From Chryseomicrobium sp. FSL W7-1435 (GTDB taxonomy: Bacteria; Bacillota; Bacilli; Bacillales_A; Planococcaceae): DNA of 64,000 nucleotides. The DNA lies in NCBI RefSeq assembly GCF_038595005.1, contig NZ_CP151997.1, positions 248,001 to 312,000 of the forward strand, written 5' to 3'. The translations under genes and the position numbers were made by a program. This document shows, piece by piece, positions 25,684-33,875 of the stretch (its first letter is position 1; every line of letters begins with the position of its first letter). The notes under the pieces were generated by a model, which saw nothing but the letters and a program-made list of their open reading frames with translations, was not told the origin of the DNA and made no database searches.

Positions 25684-26328
25684 CGATTGTACATAAGCTT
25701 CCATTCCTTGCAGACGAAGCTTACATGCTGGGCACTCCCCACATCCATCCGCAATTATTCCGTTATAACATGTCAATGTTTTTTGACGCACAAAGTCAAA
25801 CGCACCTAGCTGATCTGCTAAAGCCCATGTTTCTGCTTTATCGATCCACATGAGTGGCGTATGTATAACAAATGAGGTATCCATCGACAAATTTAATGTG
25901 ACATTCAATGATTTTACAAAGGCATCGCGACAATCTGGATAGCCACTAAAATCGGTTTCACACACACCTGTTACAATATGCTTCGCGCCAATTTGGCTTG
26001 CTAAAATCCCTGCGAAGGATAAAAAAACTAAATTACGACCTGGTACAAACGTAGATGGGAGCTCGCCTTCCTCCCCTTCTTTTATTTCGATATCGTCTCG
26101 CGTTAACGCATTCGGTGCCAACTGATTCAAGAGCGACATATTTAAAATATGATGTCGTACGTTCAACTCCTGGGCAATTTGTTTAGCACATTCAATTTCG
26201 AGTGCATGGCGTTGTCCATAATCAAAAGTTACGGCTTCTACCTCTTTAAAGTTTTTTAAAGCCCAAAACAAACACGTTGTACTATCTTGCCCGCCACTAA
26301 ATACAACAACGGCCTTATCATGTTTCAT
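25675..26328 (-). CDS. queC: 7-cyano-7-deazaguanine synthase QueC
   Basis: A 217-residue ATP-dependent enzyme that converts 7-carboxy-7-deazaguanine and ammonia to preQ0 in queuosine biosynthesis. [17 protein letters not shown] is the PP-loop; the C-terminal [10 protein letters not shown], with an upstream Cys, binds zinc. The ATG at 26328 is chosen because GAGGAG lies just before it; an in-frame start 9 codons upstream would contain that site. Last gene of the queDEC operon. Confidence 0.96.
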   Translation of the reverse strand: MKHDKAVVVFSGGQDSTTCLFWALKNFKEVEAVTFDYGQRHALEIECAKQIAQELNVRHHILNMSLLNQLAPNALTRDDIEIKEGEEGELPSTFVPGRNLVFLSFAGILASQIGAKHIVTGVCETDFSGYPDCRDAFVKSLNVTLNLSMDTSFVIHTPLMWIDKAETWALADQLGAFDFVRQKTLTCYNGIIADGCGECPACKLRLQGMEAYVQSLK

Positions 26329-26391
26329 TATGTTTTCTCCTCTTTTTGCAAGCAAAGTTTATTGAATTGTCTATCGTTTTACAGCCCAGAA

Positions 26392-27120
26392 TTACACCCC
26401 TCTTTTATTTCCCCAGATGAGGGTATGCAGCTGTGGCAGTACTTTAACATCGTTTAATTGTTCATCCATCATCACTTGATCAATGAGCATTTCATACTTT
26501 GCCAATAGATGATTTGCTAATTGTCCAGTGTCTGATGAGGTAATATCATCATTTCCGACTTGTAAATAAAGTGGGATGTCTGGGTATCGTTGATGTACAT
26601 CTTTGGCATACTCATAATCCTTTTGATTAAAGATAACGATTTTTAGGGACATGTGCTGATTACCATTTCGAATTTTCAACTTCTCTATAATAGTAGACAG
26701 CATCGAAAAATTTGTGATCATATTAGAGCTAGGTGGCTTTGGAGAAATTGTCAATTCATCGATGTCATATAGCCAATCCTGCCACTTACTTCCTTGTGTC
26801 TCTACACTAATTTTTATATTATTTTGTTTTAAAATTGCAATCAGTGCACCTAGGTTGGAAAGAAGTGCTGGATTCCCTCCTGAAATTGTGACAAATGAAA
26901 ACCTATTTCCACCAACACGTTTTAACTCTGTCCAAATATCCTCCGCCGTCATTTGCACGATTAAATGCTTGCCGCTACCGTCCCATGTAAATGACGAATC
27001 ACACCAAGAACAGGCATAATCACATCCAGCTGTGCGTACAAACATTGTCTTCTGACCTATTACCATGCCCTCGCCTTGCACTGTAGGACCGAAAATCTCC
27101 ATTACAGGAACTTTACTCAA
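26392..27120 (-). CDS. queE: 7-carboxy-7-deazaguanine synthase QueE (radical SAM)
   Basis: A 242-residue radical SAM enzyme converting 6-carboxytetrahydropterin to 7-carboxy-7-deazaguanine. The cluster motif C-x3-C-x2-C is in GCDYACSWCDSSFTWDG. The TTG at 27120 is preferred: it gives the family N-terminus (L)SKVPVMEIFGPTVQGEG and an 8-bp overlap with queD (TTGAGTAA). An ATG at 27180 would add a 20-residue extension inside queD with no homology. Confidence 0.95.
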   Translation of the reverse strand: MSKVPVMEIFGPTVQGEGMVIGQKTMFVRTAGCDYACSWCDSSFTWDGSGKHLIVQMTAEDIWTELKRVGGNRFSFVTISGGNPALLSNLGALIAILKQNNIKISVETQGSKWQDWLYDIDELTISPKPPSSNMITNFSMLSTIIEKLKIRNGNQHMSLKIVIFNQKDYEYAKDVHQRYPDIPLYLQVGNDDITSSDTGQLANHLLAKYEMLIDQVMMDEQLNDVKVLPQLHTLIWGNKRGV

Positions 27121-27583
27121 CTTCCATCCATTCCCTTCTTGCTTCAGCATAGCTCGTAGGCGTTTCATATAGCTTAACAAACTCTACACGTGCGCCATCA
27201 TACCGTTGCTCCTTTTGCAAAGCTTCATGTAATTTTTCATAAATCCACACAACAATATTTTCAGCTGTTGTATTCATTGGTGGTAGCGTTTCATTGATAT
27301 AATGATGGTCCAAATACGTTTCGATTTGCTTCCACATTTCCTTAATTTCTCCAAAATCAATCATCAATCCTCGATCGTCCGTATAACCGCTTATGCCTAA
27401 AATCGCACGATACGTATGTCCATGTAGATTTTTACACTTTCCCTCATAGTTATGTAAATGATGGGCGGCGTCAAACGTAAACTCTTTACTGACAAGTACA
27501 CGCTTTGCATGATACTTCAATTGACTACTTTTAATATCCACATCGATTTTTTGTAGCTTATCGACAATTCTAAATTCAGGCAT
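27113..27583 (-). CDS. queD: 6-carboxy-5,6,7,8-tetrahydropterin synthase QueD
   Basis: A 156-residue protein of the PTPS family acting on dihydroneopterin triphosphate, the first pathway-specific step of queuosine synthesis. Zinc-binding His are seen in FDAAHHL and LHGHTYR; Cys in GKCKNLHGH is the catalytic residue. GGAGATTTT precedes the ATG. First gene of the operon, controlled by the preQ1 riboswitch upstream. Confidence 0.95.
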   Translation of the reverse strand: MPEFRIVDKLQKIDVDIKSSQLKYHAKRVLVSKEFTFDAAHHLHNYEGKCKNLHGHTYRAILGISGYTDDRGLMIDFGEIKEMWKQIETYLDHHYINETLPPMNTTAENIVVWIYEKLHEALQKEQRYDGARVEFVKLYETPTSYAEARREWMEVE

Positions 27584-27695
27584 ATGTTAAAATCTCCTTC
27601 AGCTTATAAATATAAAAAACTCCCTCGTAAAATGTTTCCGACACTTTCCAAGAGAGGCGCTATGATTCGTTCTATTAAAACATAGGAAGAAAACA

Positions 27696-27727
27696 TAAAA
27701 AAAGCCACGTCCTATATGGACATGGCG
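27696..27727 (-). terminator. Riboswitch-controlled terminator of the que operon
   Basis: GCCATGTCC / GGACGTGGC stem with a short loop, then T7 on the minus strand. It lies between the preQ1 aptamer and queD, the expected expression platform. Confidence 0.88.
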
Positions 27728-27741
27728 AATAGTCATGTTTC

Positions 27742-27780
27742 CATAGTTTTTTATAGAGGGTAGTAGCTATGAACCTCTCC
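27742..27780 (-). ncRNA. preQ1-I riboswitch aptamer
   Basis: The minus-strand sequence AGAGGTTC...AGCTA...ACCCTCT followed by an A-rich tail (ATAAAAAACTA) is the class I preQ1 consensus: a P1 stem AGAGG/CCTCT and an H-type pseudoknot with the 3' tail. Bound preQ1 would stabilise the downstream terminator and shut off queDEC. An upstream small stem (CCCGT-N6-ACGGG) at 27778-27793 immediately precedes the aptamer. Confidence 0.95.
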
Positions 27781-27811
27781 CGTTTTATTACGGGCGTTAT
27801 TGTATAAGATT

Positions 27812-27840
27812 ATCATATAGTAGTTTCCAGTAGATATCAA
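27812..27840 (-). promoter_or_regulatory. Sigma-A promoter of the queDEC operon
   Basis: On the minus strand TTGATA (27840-27835), a 17-bp spacer and TATGAT (27817-27812). Transcription would start about 25 nt upstream of the riboswitch aptamer. Confidence 0.7.
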
Positions 27841-27938
27841 ATGTAATTCCAATGAAACCGCGCTTACTTTGCTATTTACTAGAATTTTTTGATCCTCTAG
27901 ATTCATAATCGATTACTGTTAAATTAAGCGTTTTATTC

Positions 27939-28048
27939 TAAGGTAACAGTGTACCCAATGATTCTGAGTTTGCATTGCAATTCTATAACTATATAGAGCA
28001 AACCTTATTAAATTAAGATTGTTGAATTGTGTGAGGCACAGGTACGGT
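27939..28048. repeat. Degenerate relative of the 130-bp inverted-end repeat (copy C)
   Basis: The right part TTGTTGAATTGTGTGAGGCACAGGTAC resembles the right end of copies A and B (TGTTGAATAGTTTCGTGCACAGGTACC), split here as two short matches; the left part AGGTAACAGTGTACC resembles the left inverted repeat. About 108 bp. The rest of the 27841-28150 gap shows nothing further. Confidence 0.5.
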
Positions 28049-28150
28049 TTTACCCAATCAACACATAACCACTTTAGTTCGAGTAATTGTCGCTACTGAT
28101 AATGTTCCAACTATTGTTAGTAGCTAAAGAGGTAGTAAAAAGTACACTAT

Positions 28151-28468
28151 CTAAACTTCCTTATTAGTATTGTATTTTGTTCTTTTCCGATTTCTGAAAT
28201 ACACATACAAATTCCGAATGAAGATGATGACAAGAGCGATGTATGCGATGAACATCACATAGAAGTCGGTTGAAAGATTCTCTGCTATGTACTCCATATT
28301 GGTGACAAGTAAGCTTGAAAAGAGAATTAACAGTAAAGTTGTACTAAGCAGCCAAATCAAATCTGTTCTAGACTTGAAAATAGCAGAAGCAATCAAGCTG
28401 AAGATGAATACTAGAAGTGCAAGACTCAGATGATTGACATACGACGTCATGAACTCTAAATCGCTCAT
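28151..28468 (-). CDS. Small three-span membrane protein
   Basis: A 105-residue protein with three hydrophobic segments (about 14-30, 37-55, 68-89) and a basic tail (RNRKRTKYNTNK). Its ATG immediately follows the stop of the M50-like gene (TAAATG), so the two are cotranslated and probably work together. I recognise no family. Confidence 0.72.
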   Translation of the reverse strand: MSDLEFMTSYVNHLSLALLVFIFSLIASAIFKSRTDLIWLLSTTLLLILFSSLLVTNMEYIAENLSTDFYVMFIAYIALVIIFIRNLYVYFRNRKRTKYNTNKEV

Positions 28469-28927
28469 TTATTTTCCTCCAGTTGATTTAATGAGTTCCA
28501 AGCATTGAAGACCATCTGATTTCAAATTTAGATTTTTATAAACGATTGGAAGTAAATTGAGTACTGCCATAAAGTAAGAGGCAACAATAAATGACCTATA
28601 CCAATCTGCATACTGCGCCTCCCCAAAAATCCACACAGTAGTTGCAGTAGCTAGATTAAAAATGATTCCTCCCATATAAATGAGAAGTTGTTTATACTCT
28701 GCGAGAGAATCTATATCTTCCCATGCACAAAACCCGGTCCACCAATCGCTTTTATACAACACGAACTTACCAAATCGAAACGTTTCTTCCCCGCGACCTA
28801 TACTCACTTCTTTAACTTTGCCTCCAACTAATACAACAAACACAGCGTGTCCTAGTTCATGGATGAGGATGATGATGGGAAGATAAACAATGTACATTAC
28901 TATATTTAGTAAATCACTAGCCATCAT
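28469..28927 (-). CDS. M50-like intramembrane zinc metallopeptidase
   Basis: A 152-residue membrane protein. IIILIHELGHAVFVVLVGG in the first helix holds HExxH inside a hydrophobic segment, as in site-2 proteases. The second M50 motif (N/x-LDG type) near the C-terminus is weak: LNLLPIVYKNLNLKSDGLQ provides an LNLLP and a D about where expected. Shorter than RseP/SpoIVFB, lacks a PDZ domain. GGGGGAG precedes tandem ATGs. Tight coupling with the 105-residue membrane protein suggests a two-component membrane unit. Confidence 0.72.
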   Translation of the reverse strand: MMASDLLNIVMYIVYLPIIILIHELGHAVFVVLVGGKVKEVSIGRGEETFRFGKFVLYKSDWWTGFCAWEDIDSLAEYKQLLIYMGGIIFNLATATTVWIFGEAQYADWYRSFIVASYFMAVLNLLPIVYKNLNLKSDGLQCLELIKSTGGK

Positions 28928-29040
28928 TTACTCCCCCAATCAAATCATTACTTATTGAAATTAAATTGATTATAGCATTATATTCCATTTATTAAATCAC
29001 ATATAGGAAATTAGTGAAATATATTCCAATCGAATCAATA

Positions 29041-29075
29041 TAAAAAACACGAACCTAGTTAAAAGACTCGTGTTT
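29041..29075 (-). terminator. Terminator of the GNAT gene at 29094
   Basis: AAACACGA / TCGTGTTT stem followed by TTTTT on the minus strand. Confidence 0.78.
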
Positions 29076-29093
29076 AACTCTGCGCTTTATCTA

Positions 29094-29639
29094 CTATTCT
29101 TTTTGCCAAACGTTCCTCTGAACATAATATAAAACATGCTTCCTCAACATACTTTTTGGATCAACTCTCGGATGATCAAACTTCTTCACAAACTCCAGCC
29201 CGATTTTTCTCATCACTTGCTTCGAAGGCTCGTTGATATCCGCAGTGAGGCTGAAAATTTCGTCAAAACCTAATTCCTCAAATCCATACTCCAAACAAGC
29301 TTTTGCTCCCTCAGTTGCGTAACCTTTCCCCCACGCCTCTTTTTTCAATCTCCAACCAATTTCGATACACGGCGTAAAGTCAGATTCAAACGTGGCTCTG
29401 TGAAATCCAATAAAGCCGATGAACTCCTTCGTTTCTTTCATTTCCACAGCGTACAATCCAAACCCGCATTCTTTGATTTCAGCAATGATGGCCTGACAAA
29501 AGACATCTGATTCTTTTTTCGATAATGCTTTCGGAAAAAATCTCATCACTTTTTCATCAGCATTCAGATATTGGAAAGGCTCTAAATCCGAGTCTTTCCA
29601 GTCACGCAATTTTAATCTCGGGGTCTCGATATAAATCAT
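29094..29639 (-). CDS. GNAT N-acetyltransferase, RimJ/RimL type
   Basis: A 181-residue protein. METPRLKLRD-type N-terminus (IETPRLKLRDW), EIGWRLKKEAWGKGYATEGAKA (acetyl-CoA loop) and NEPSKQVMRKIGLEFV are the classical RimJ/L-like features. Substrate unknown. GGAGG precedes the ATG. Confidence 0.92.
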   Translation of the reverse strand: MIYIETPRLKLRDWKDSDLEPFQYLNADEKVMRFFPKALSKKESDVFCQAIIAEIKECGFGLYAVEMKETKEFIGFIGFHRATFESDFTPCIEIGWRLKKEAWGKGYATEGAKACLEYGFEELGFDEIFSLTADINEPSKQVMRKIGLEFVKKFDHPRVDPKSMLRKHVLYYVQRNVWQKE

Positions 29640-29669
29640 GGTGCACCTCCAAAAATAAACTAATTACTG

Positions 29670-30158
29670 CTAAATTGGTTTTAATGTCTTTACTTTCGAA
29701 ATCGCTTTAAGCACCTCAGACTTGTTCTTTGAAAGCTTCATCCATTTTGGCAATCTACTCTCAGCACTTAAATAATATAAACCGGAGGGCCTGTTATTCT
29801 TTTGAATATAGTCTTCGATTTCTTTCAAATGGTCATAATTTAAAAACCAAATCTTATGACCACAACATGTAGTTTGAAGGTACAGAGGCAGACCGAAGTA
29901 CCAGTCGACTCCCTCTCTCACATCATAAAGTGTGTGTTCAAAAGCTAAAAGGTTGTCCCATCTTCTTACTGGATGTAGATCTTTTGTATAGCCACATTCC
30001 TTACAAAGCAACCGTTTAGATTCGTGACCAACCACTCTTTGTTCATCTTCCTCATTCGTAAGCGTAAACACTCTAGCACCTTTTTCACATTTGGGACACT
30101 GAACAAAAATTAAATTTGAATAGCTCCACAGACTTCCATTCAAATAGTCATATGCCAT
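29670..30158 (-). CDS. Uncharacterised zinc-ribbon protein
   Basis: A 162-residue protein with two CxxC knuckles (CPKC near residue 21, CKEC near residue 52) that form a zinc ribbon, plus a CCGH motif in TTCCGHKIWFLNYDHL near residue 95. I recall similar unannotated Bacillus proteins but no function. AGGAGG at 7 bp upstream sets the ATG at 30158 (MAYDYLNGS); a TTG two codons further upstream is possible. Acts probably in the cytoplasm; binding of nucleic acid is only a guess from the zinc ribbon. Confidence 0.7.
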   Translation of the reverse strand: MAYDYLNGSLWSYSNLIFVQCPKCEKGARVFTLTNEEDEQRVVGHESKRLLCKECGYTKDLHPVRRWDNLLAFEHTLYDVREGVDWYFGLPLYLQTTCCGHKIWFLNYDHLKEIEDYIQKNNRPSGLYYLSAESRLPKWMKLSKNKSEVLKAISKVKTLKPI

Positions 30159-30263
30159 AAACAATCCTCCTGCCCTGCAAATGCTACCAAATCCAATGCA
30201 AAACCTTTTTCATCCCATCACCCATTCTAAAAAAACCACACCTACTCCTGGTGCGGTTCCTCT

Positions 30264-31040
30264 TTATAGTTTATATCCGTCCACAAAATAAGAGATTGTC
30301 TCGAGTTCGTCTTCGGTGAGCTCTCTCTTCACATGGGCTTTGTAATGTTCCGTTATTTTCAGCTGATCACCTTGGCAACTTTTTGTGTAGTTCGCAAGGG
30401 TTCGAAGCATCGCCACTTCCTGATTGAATTCCTCTTTGGAAATCGGCTGTTGGTGCGAAGGAATATACGTTTCCGCATCAAACGATTCCAATACGTCTAA
30501 CAAGCGCAAGGTTTCATCAACCGTATAGTGCACTTTTTCCGCGTACATCTTCGGATAGATGCAGTCTCCTAGGAATAGAATTTTCTCTTCCGGTATATAC
30601 ACAACAACCGAGTCTTCCGCGTGGTCGCCTCCGACATGTTGCACGATACAGGTCACACCGCCAAGATGAATCTCTGCTTTTTTATCGATTGTAATGTCTG
30701 GCAACGTCACTTTAATATCTCGATGATCCTTGTATTCTTCTTTGATTGCTTTGGCACAAAACTCAATTTCCACGCCTTCTCGTACCCGCTCATCAATGGC
30801 TTCATCTGACCACGAGTATGGCAGTAACTTCTCCATCTCCGCAGCAGTCTGTTTCGAAGCAAGTGAAACTGTTTCCCGTAGTGTGGAAAGGCCAAGGATG
30901 TGGTCCCAGTGCCAATGCGTCAGTACAACTATATCTGGATTCGGAACACCCCACTTGTTTAGCTCTTGGATAAAATAAGTCACATGCTCTTCCGAATTTC
31001 CTGCATCAATCAGGAGTGTCTTCTCAGTGCCCGTCACCAT
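30264..31040 (-). CDS. MBL-fold metallo-hydrolase (start unresolved)
   Basis: A protein of at least 258 residues with THWHWDHILGL (HxHxDH), HVGGDHAEDS and LGDCIY, the metal-binding motifs of metallo-beta-lactamase hydrolases; the specific substrate is unknown. The first canonical start is ATG at 31038-31040, but the same frame stays open upstream to a TGA near 31134 and encodes FWYISAISLTDRPILG, which looks like the normal first strand of this family. No ATG, GTG or TTG exists there; ATT at 31122-31124 is the only near start. The N-terminus is therefore uncertain. Confidence 0.85.
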   Translation of the reverse strand: MVTGTEKTLLIDAGNSEEHVTYFIQELNKWGVPNPDIVVLTHWHWDHILGLSTLRETVSLASKQTAAEMEKLLPYSWSDEAIDERVREGVEIEFCAKAIKEEYKDHRDIKVTLPDITIDKKAEIHLGGVTCIVQHVGGDHAEDSVVVYIPEEKILFLGDCIYPKMYAEKVHYTVDETLRLLDVLESFDAETYIPSHQQPISKEEFNQEVAMLRTLANYTKSCQGDQLKITEHYKAHVKRELTEDELETISYFVDGYKL

Positions 31041-31198
31041 TCCTAGAATCGGACGGTCGGTTAAAGAGATAGCGGAAATGTACCAAAACCGCTCACCTAG
31101 TTTGTGTATTGAGTGGATGACAATCGCCCCGTTTCATCATATATACAAGTATTGTATCATCTCGATGGGGGCAGATATGATTTCCATGAATTTTACGA

Positions 31199-31564
31199 TT
31201 AGTACTGCTCAACCTTTATTTTCATCACTATTTTATCTTCAGTAGCCGCTTCAGTTTCAGAAAGGTCTTGAATCACCTCTTCAACTAGTTTTTGAATCAT
31301 CTCTCCATCGCTATCTGCATCGTTCGGGAAACCAACTGAAACTGTATATTCGTCCACTCCACCATCAATTATGATTGCTAGTGATTCACTATCAAGTTCC
31401 GTTTCTTCAGTGATAGACGCGATTAGTTCATTTTGTAATTCAGAGGATATAGTTTCCTGTGAAAGTGCTGCTTCCAGTTCGCTTTCTAAGACGTCATTAT
31501 TGCTACACCCAACTAATAAGATTGAACAGATTATAGCGCTTGAAATTATAGCTTTCTTCATCAT
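31199..31564 (-). CDS. Small lipoprotein of the sigma/anti-sigma cluster
   Basis: A 121-residue protein: signal peptide with lipobox LLVGC (Cys20), then an acidic domain rich in Glu/Asp (ETELDSESLAIIIDGG). No known family. It follows the anti-sigma gene at 43 bp in the same direction and is probably in its operon; it could be a target or a co-sensor of the sigma system. Confidence 0.72.
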   Translation of the reverse strand: MMKKAIISSAIICSILLVGCSNNDVLESELEAALSQETISSELQNELIASITEETELDSESLAIIIDGGVDEYTVSVGFPNDADSDGEMIQKLVEEVIQDLSETEAATEDKIVMKIKVEQY

Positions 31565-31607
31565 TTTTAAGTCCTCTTTTCAAAAGTTATTATCACACTG
31601 GCAATAG

Positions 31608-32579
31608 TTAATATAGATCTGTTGTCGCCCCTAATGTAGCGCCTCGAATTATAGGTTCATCAAGTAAGCTTACTAGCTCGCTTGGCTTTCCTGTAACTAT
31701 CACACCACTGATTCTGAGACTTTGAGGTTCTAGTGGTATCTCACCTTGATTGGTCAGAGTAGTAATGATTCTCTCAGCATCCTCTTGATAATCACCACCA
31801 TCTTCCTTAACTTTCTCTAGGTTTGCTATAAACTCCGAAGCCGAATAATTCTCTGCATTTGGGTTATGTGAAAATCCGTATGCTTCAAACCCATAGACCG
31901 TCGTATCCGGAAAATTTTCATCTTTATTAAAATTCGTATCTCTTTCTATTTGTTCTTCGCTAAACGTATCTACCCAATACCAAGCTACTTGTTCTTCAAA
32001 TACCTCGTTTATTTGCTCTATTGAATAACTGTCATCAAATGAGAGGGCCATCTCCACAACTCTACTATCCTCAATCTCATTGAGTAAGAGTCTTTCATCG
32101 AGTAATTGCGCATAGTCTACTTTGGGATGAAAGAATTCAACAATTCTTTCCCCTTCATAGTACATAGGAATGCGCGCATCATCTGAATTCCCTAATGCGA
32201 ACGCACCATTATCTGAAACAATTTGAGAGGAACCAAAAATTGAAAAGACTTTTTCACGTTCTCCCCAGGGAATTGGGACCCCTCCAACAACTTTTACTAA
32301 CTTCGTTTTGGCCGTTGCAGAAGTTATGGAGTAGTGAAAGATGCCTCCTCTCTCTTCGACATTAGCTCCTTTCACTTCGCTCCAAGCGGAATCTAAGTCT
32401 GTTTCTTTTTCCATTTTTATTTTCATTACGAGATTGGCTGCACTATATAATCCAACTAATACGATGGCACTTATAACTGATGAAATAATCACCATTTTTA
32501 AAGTCGAACGCCTCTTAGCCTTTTTTACTAGACCTTCAAATTCTAAATCCTTAGGAAAAAAATCATTTTCCTTGCTCAT
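31608..32579 (-). CDS. Anti-sigma factor with Sigma_reg_N/Sigma_reg_C-like domains
   Basis: A 323-residue single-pass protein: a short cytoplasmic N-terminus, one helix (MVIISSVISAIVLVGLYSAANLV) and a large extracytoplasmic domain. PIPWGEREKVFSIFG and LRISGVIVTGKPSEL near the end match my memory of the sigma factor regulator N- and C-terminal domains found next to Bacillus ECF genes. The ATG at 32579 is preferred because AGGAGG lies 7 bp upstream; an ATG 6 bp earlier has no spacing. Overlaps the sigma gene by 17 bp. Confidence 0.8.
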   Translation of the reverse strand: MSKENDFFPKDLEFEGLVKKAKRRSTLKMVIISSVISAIVLVGLYSAANLVMKIKMEKETDLDSAWSEVKGANVEERGGIFHYSITSATAKTKLVKVVGGVPIPWGEREKVFSIFGSSQIVSDNGAFALGNSDDARIPMYYEGERIVEFFHPKVDYAQLLDERLLLNEIEDSRVVEMALSFDDSYSIEQINEVFEEQVAWYWVDTFSEEQIERDTNFNKDENFPDTTVYGFEAYGFSHNPNAENYSASEFIANLEKVKEDGGDYQEDAERIITTLTNQGEIPLEPQSLRISGVIVTGKPSELVSLLDEPIIRGATLGATTDLY

Positions 32580-33075
32580 TCTCATGCCTCCTATAGTGTT
32601 CGATAAATTCTTGTCTCGCTCTATGCAAAATCGTTTTAACTGACCCTTCTTTCATGTTGTAGAGTTCTGCTATCTCTTTGATTTTCAAACCTGTACTGTA
32701 TTTCAAAAGAAGTAGCTGTCTGTATTTTGGATTTAGTTTCACTAATACTTCATGTATGTCTCTTTCTAATTCGCTTTGCATGAGAACTCTTTCAGGTGTT
32801 TCCTCTTCAAATATTTCTAGTATGTTGAATTTTAATACTATTTCTCTTTGTTTAGATTTCTTACGGTAAAGATCATAATAGTGGTTTATAGCTACCCTAA
32901 ATAGCCAACTTTGGACTTTATCCACTTGAATAGAATCTATGTATTTTAAGAATTTATACGCAGTATCTTGAATAATATCTTCTGCGTCCTCCTTAGAAGC
33001 ACCCATTTTAATTAAGTACGAGTAAACAAACTTTAGTAGTTCATTTAATTTTCTCCCCATTATGGAATCATTCAT
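32563..33075 (-). CDS. ECF-family RNA polymerase sigma factor
   Basis: A 170-residue protein. Region 2: ASKEDAEDIIQDTAYKFLKY and VQSWLFRVAINHYYDLYRKK; region 4: YRQLLLLKYSTGLKIKEIAEL, then SVKTILHRARQEF. It forms an operon with the downstream anti-sigma and lipoprotein genes. The ATG at 33075 follows GGGAGG; a longer frame to 33123 overlaps the promoter. A candidate ECF promoter at 33096-33121 suggests autoregulation. It is a different subgroup from the ECF protein at 14305. Confidence 0.92.
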   Translation of the reverse strand: MNDSIMGRKLNELLKFVYSYLIKMGASKEDAEDIIQDTAYKFLKYIDSIQVDKVQSWLFRVAINHYYDLYRKKSKQREIVLKFNILEIFEEETPERVLMQSELERDIHEVLVKLNPKYRQLLLLKYSTGLKIKEIAELYNMKEGSVKTILHRARQEFIEHYRRHENEQGK

Positions 33076-33095
33076 TTCAAACCTCCCACCTTTAA

Positions 33096-33121
33096 AACGT
33101 TTCACTATTAGAAAGGTTAAC
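33096..33121 (-). promoter_or_regulatory. Candidate autoregulatory ECF promoter
   Basis: On the minus strand GTTAAC (33121-33116), exactly 16 bp, then CGTT (33099-33096), similar to the AAC-N16-CGT pattern of ECF promoters. It lies 20 bp upstream of the sigma gene start, giving a short leader. Confidence 0.4.
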
Positions 33122-33181
33122 AAAAAAATTACAGATTTAGGTCATTTACTTCGATTTACTATATATTCCTTGCATTGAGCA

Positions 33182-33226
33182 ATAAAAAAGAACTTAGCAA
33201 GAATGATTTCACTTCTCGCTAAGTTC
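33182..33226 (-). terminator. Leftward terminator upstream of the ECF sigma gene, without an obvious gene of its own
   Basis: GAACTTAGC / GCTAAGTTC stem, with TTTTTT on the leftward side. It is about 105 nt upstream of the sigma start and no minus-strand gene precedes it. It could be an attenuator or the end of an unrecognised short transcript. Confidence 0.7.
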
Positions 33227-33303
33227 CTATGAAAGTTACTTTTAGTTTGTCACTAATACAAGAATGTAGGTATAGATTACATACTTGTTCCTGAATACTT
33301 CAT

Positions 33304-33332
33304 TTGTTGGATTGTTTCGTGCCCAGATACCT
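33304..33332. repeat. End fragment of the 130-bp repeat family
   Basis: TTGTTGGATTGTTTCGTGCC followed by CAGATACCT resembles the right end of copies A and B (TTGAATAGTTTCGTGCACAGGTACCT) with a few substitutions. No left end is seen. Confidence 0.45.
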
Positions 33333-33370
33333 CGTATTATAGATGAGCAGTATATATTAGGAGGTTTCTC

Positions 33371-33874
33371 ATGCAATACAAGACCCATTTCGCTGGCGGG
33401 GCGCTCATCACACTCGCGGTCCTTCACCATACCGAGTATGTGTCGCCAGAGCAAGTGGTGCCATTTGCCGTCGCTACCCTGATCGGCTCGGTTGCGCCAG
33501 ACATCGACCACAAGAACAGTTTCATCAGCAACCGCTTGAAACCTTTTGGCTTTTTAGTAAGACGCACGACCACCCATCGCGGAGCAACCCACTCCCCACT
33601 TATCATTGGACTGTTCAGCCTGCTTCTCTTTTCCGGGCTGGAAGTAACAGAATTCAGCTCTTACGCTTACCCAATCGCATTTGGCTTCTTTGTCGGTGCG
33701 CTCAGCCATTTACTGCTCGACATGCTGAACCCTCAAGGGGTGCCGCTTCTATTCCCTATACCGAAAGCGAAGCGATTTCGTATCGCTCACTTTCGCACGG
33801 GTGGCCTAGTCGAGAGAATAATCTTTATCACTCTCGTTATCGTCACAATCCAGTTTTTGTTGAACGCACTTTGA
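33371..33874 (+). CDS. Membrane-bound metal-dependent hydrolase, YdjM/DUF457-like
   Basis: A 167-residue membrane protein. THFAGGALITLAVL, VAPDIDHKNSFISNR, THRGATHSPL and HLLLDMLNPQGVPLLFP are the conserved His/Asp motifs of the YdjM (LexA-binding inner-membrane hydrolase) family. About four helices. AGGAGG lies 8 bp before the ATG. Actual substrate is unknown. Confidence 0.9.
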   Translation: MQYKTHFAGGALITLAVLHHTEYVSPEQVVPFAVATLIGSVAPDIDHKNSFISNRLKPFGFLVRRTTTHRGATHSPLIIGLFSLLLFSGLEVTEFSSYAYPIAFGFFVGALSHLLLDMLNPQGVPLLFPIPKAKRFRIAHFRTGGLVERIIFITLVIVTIQFLLNAL

Positions 33875-33875
33875 A

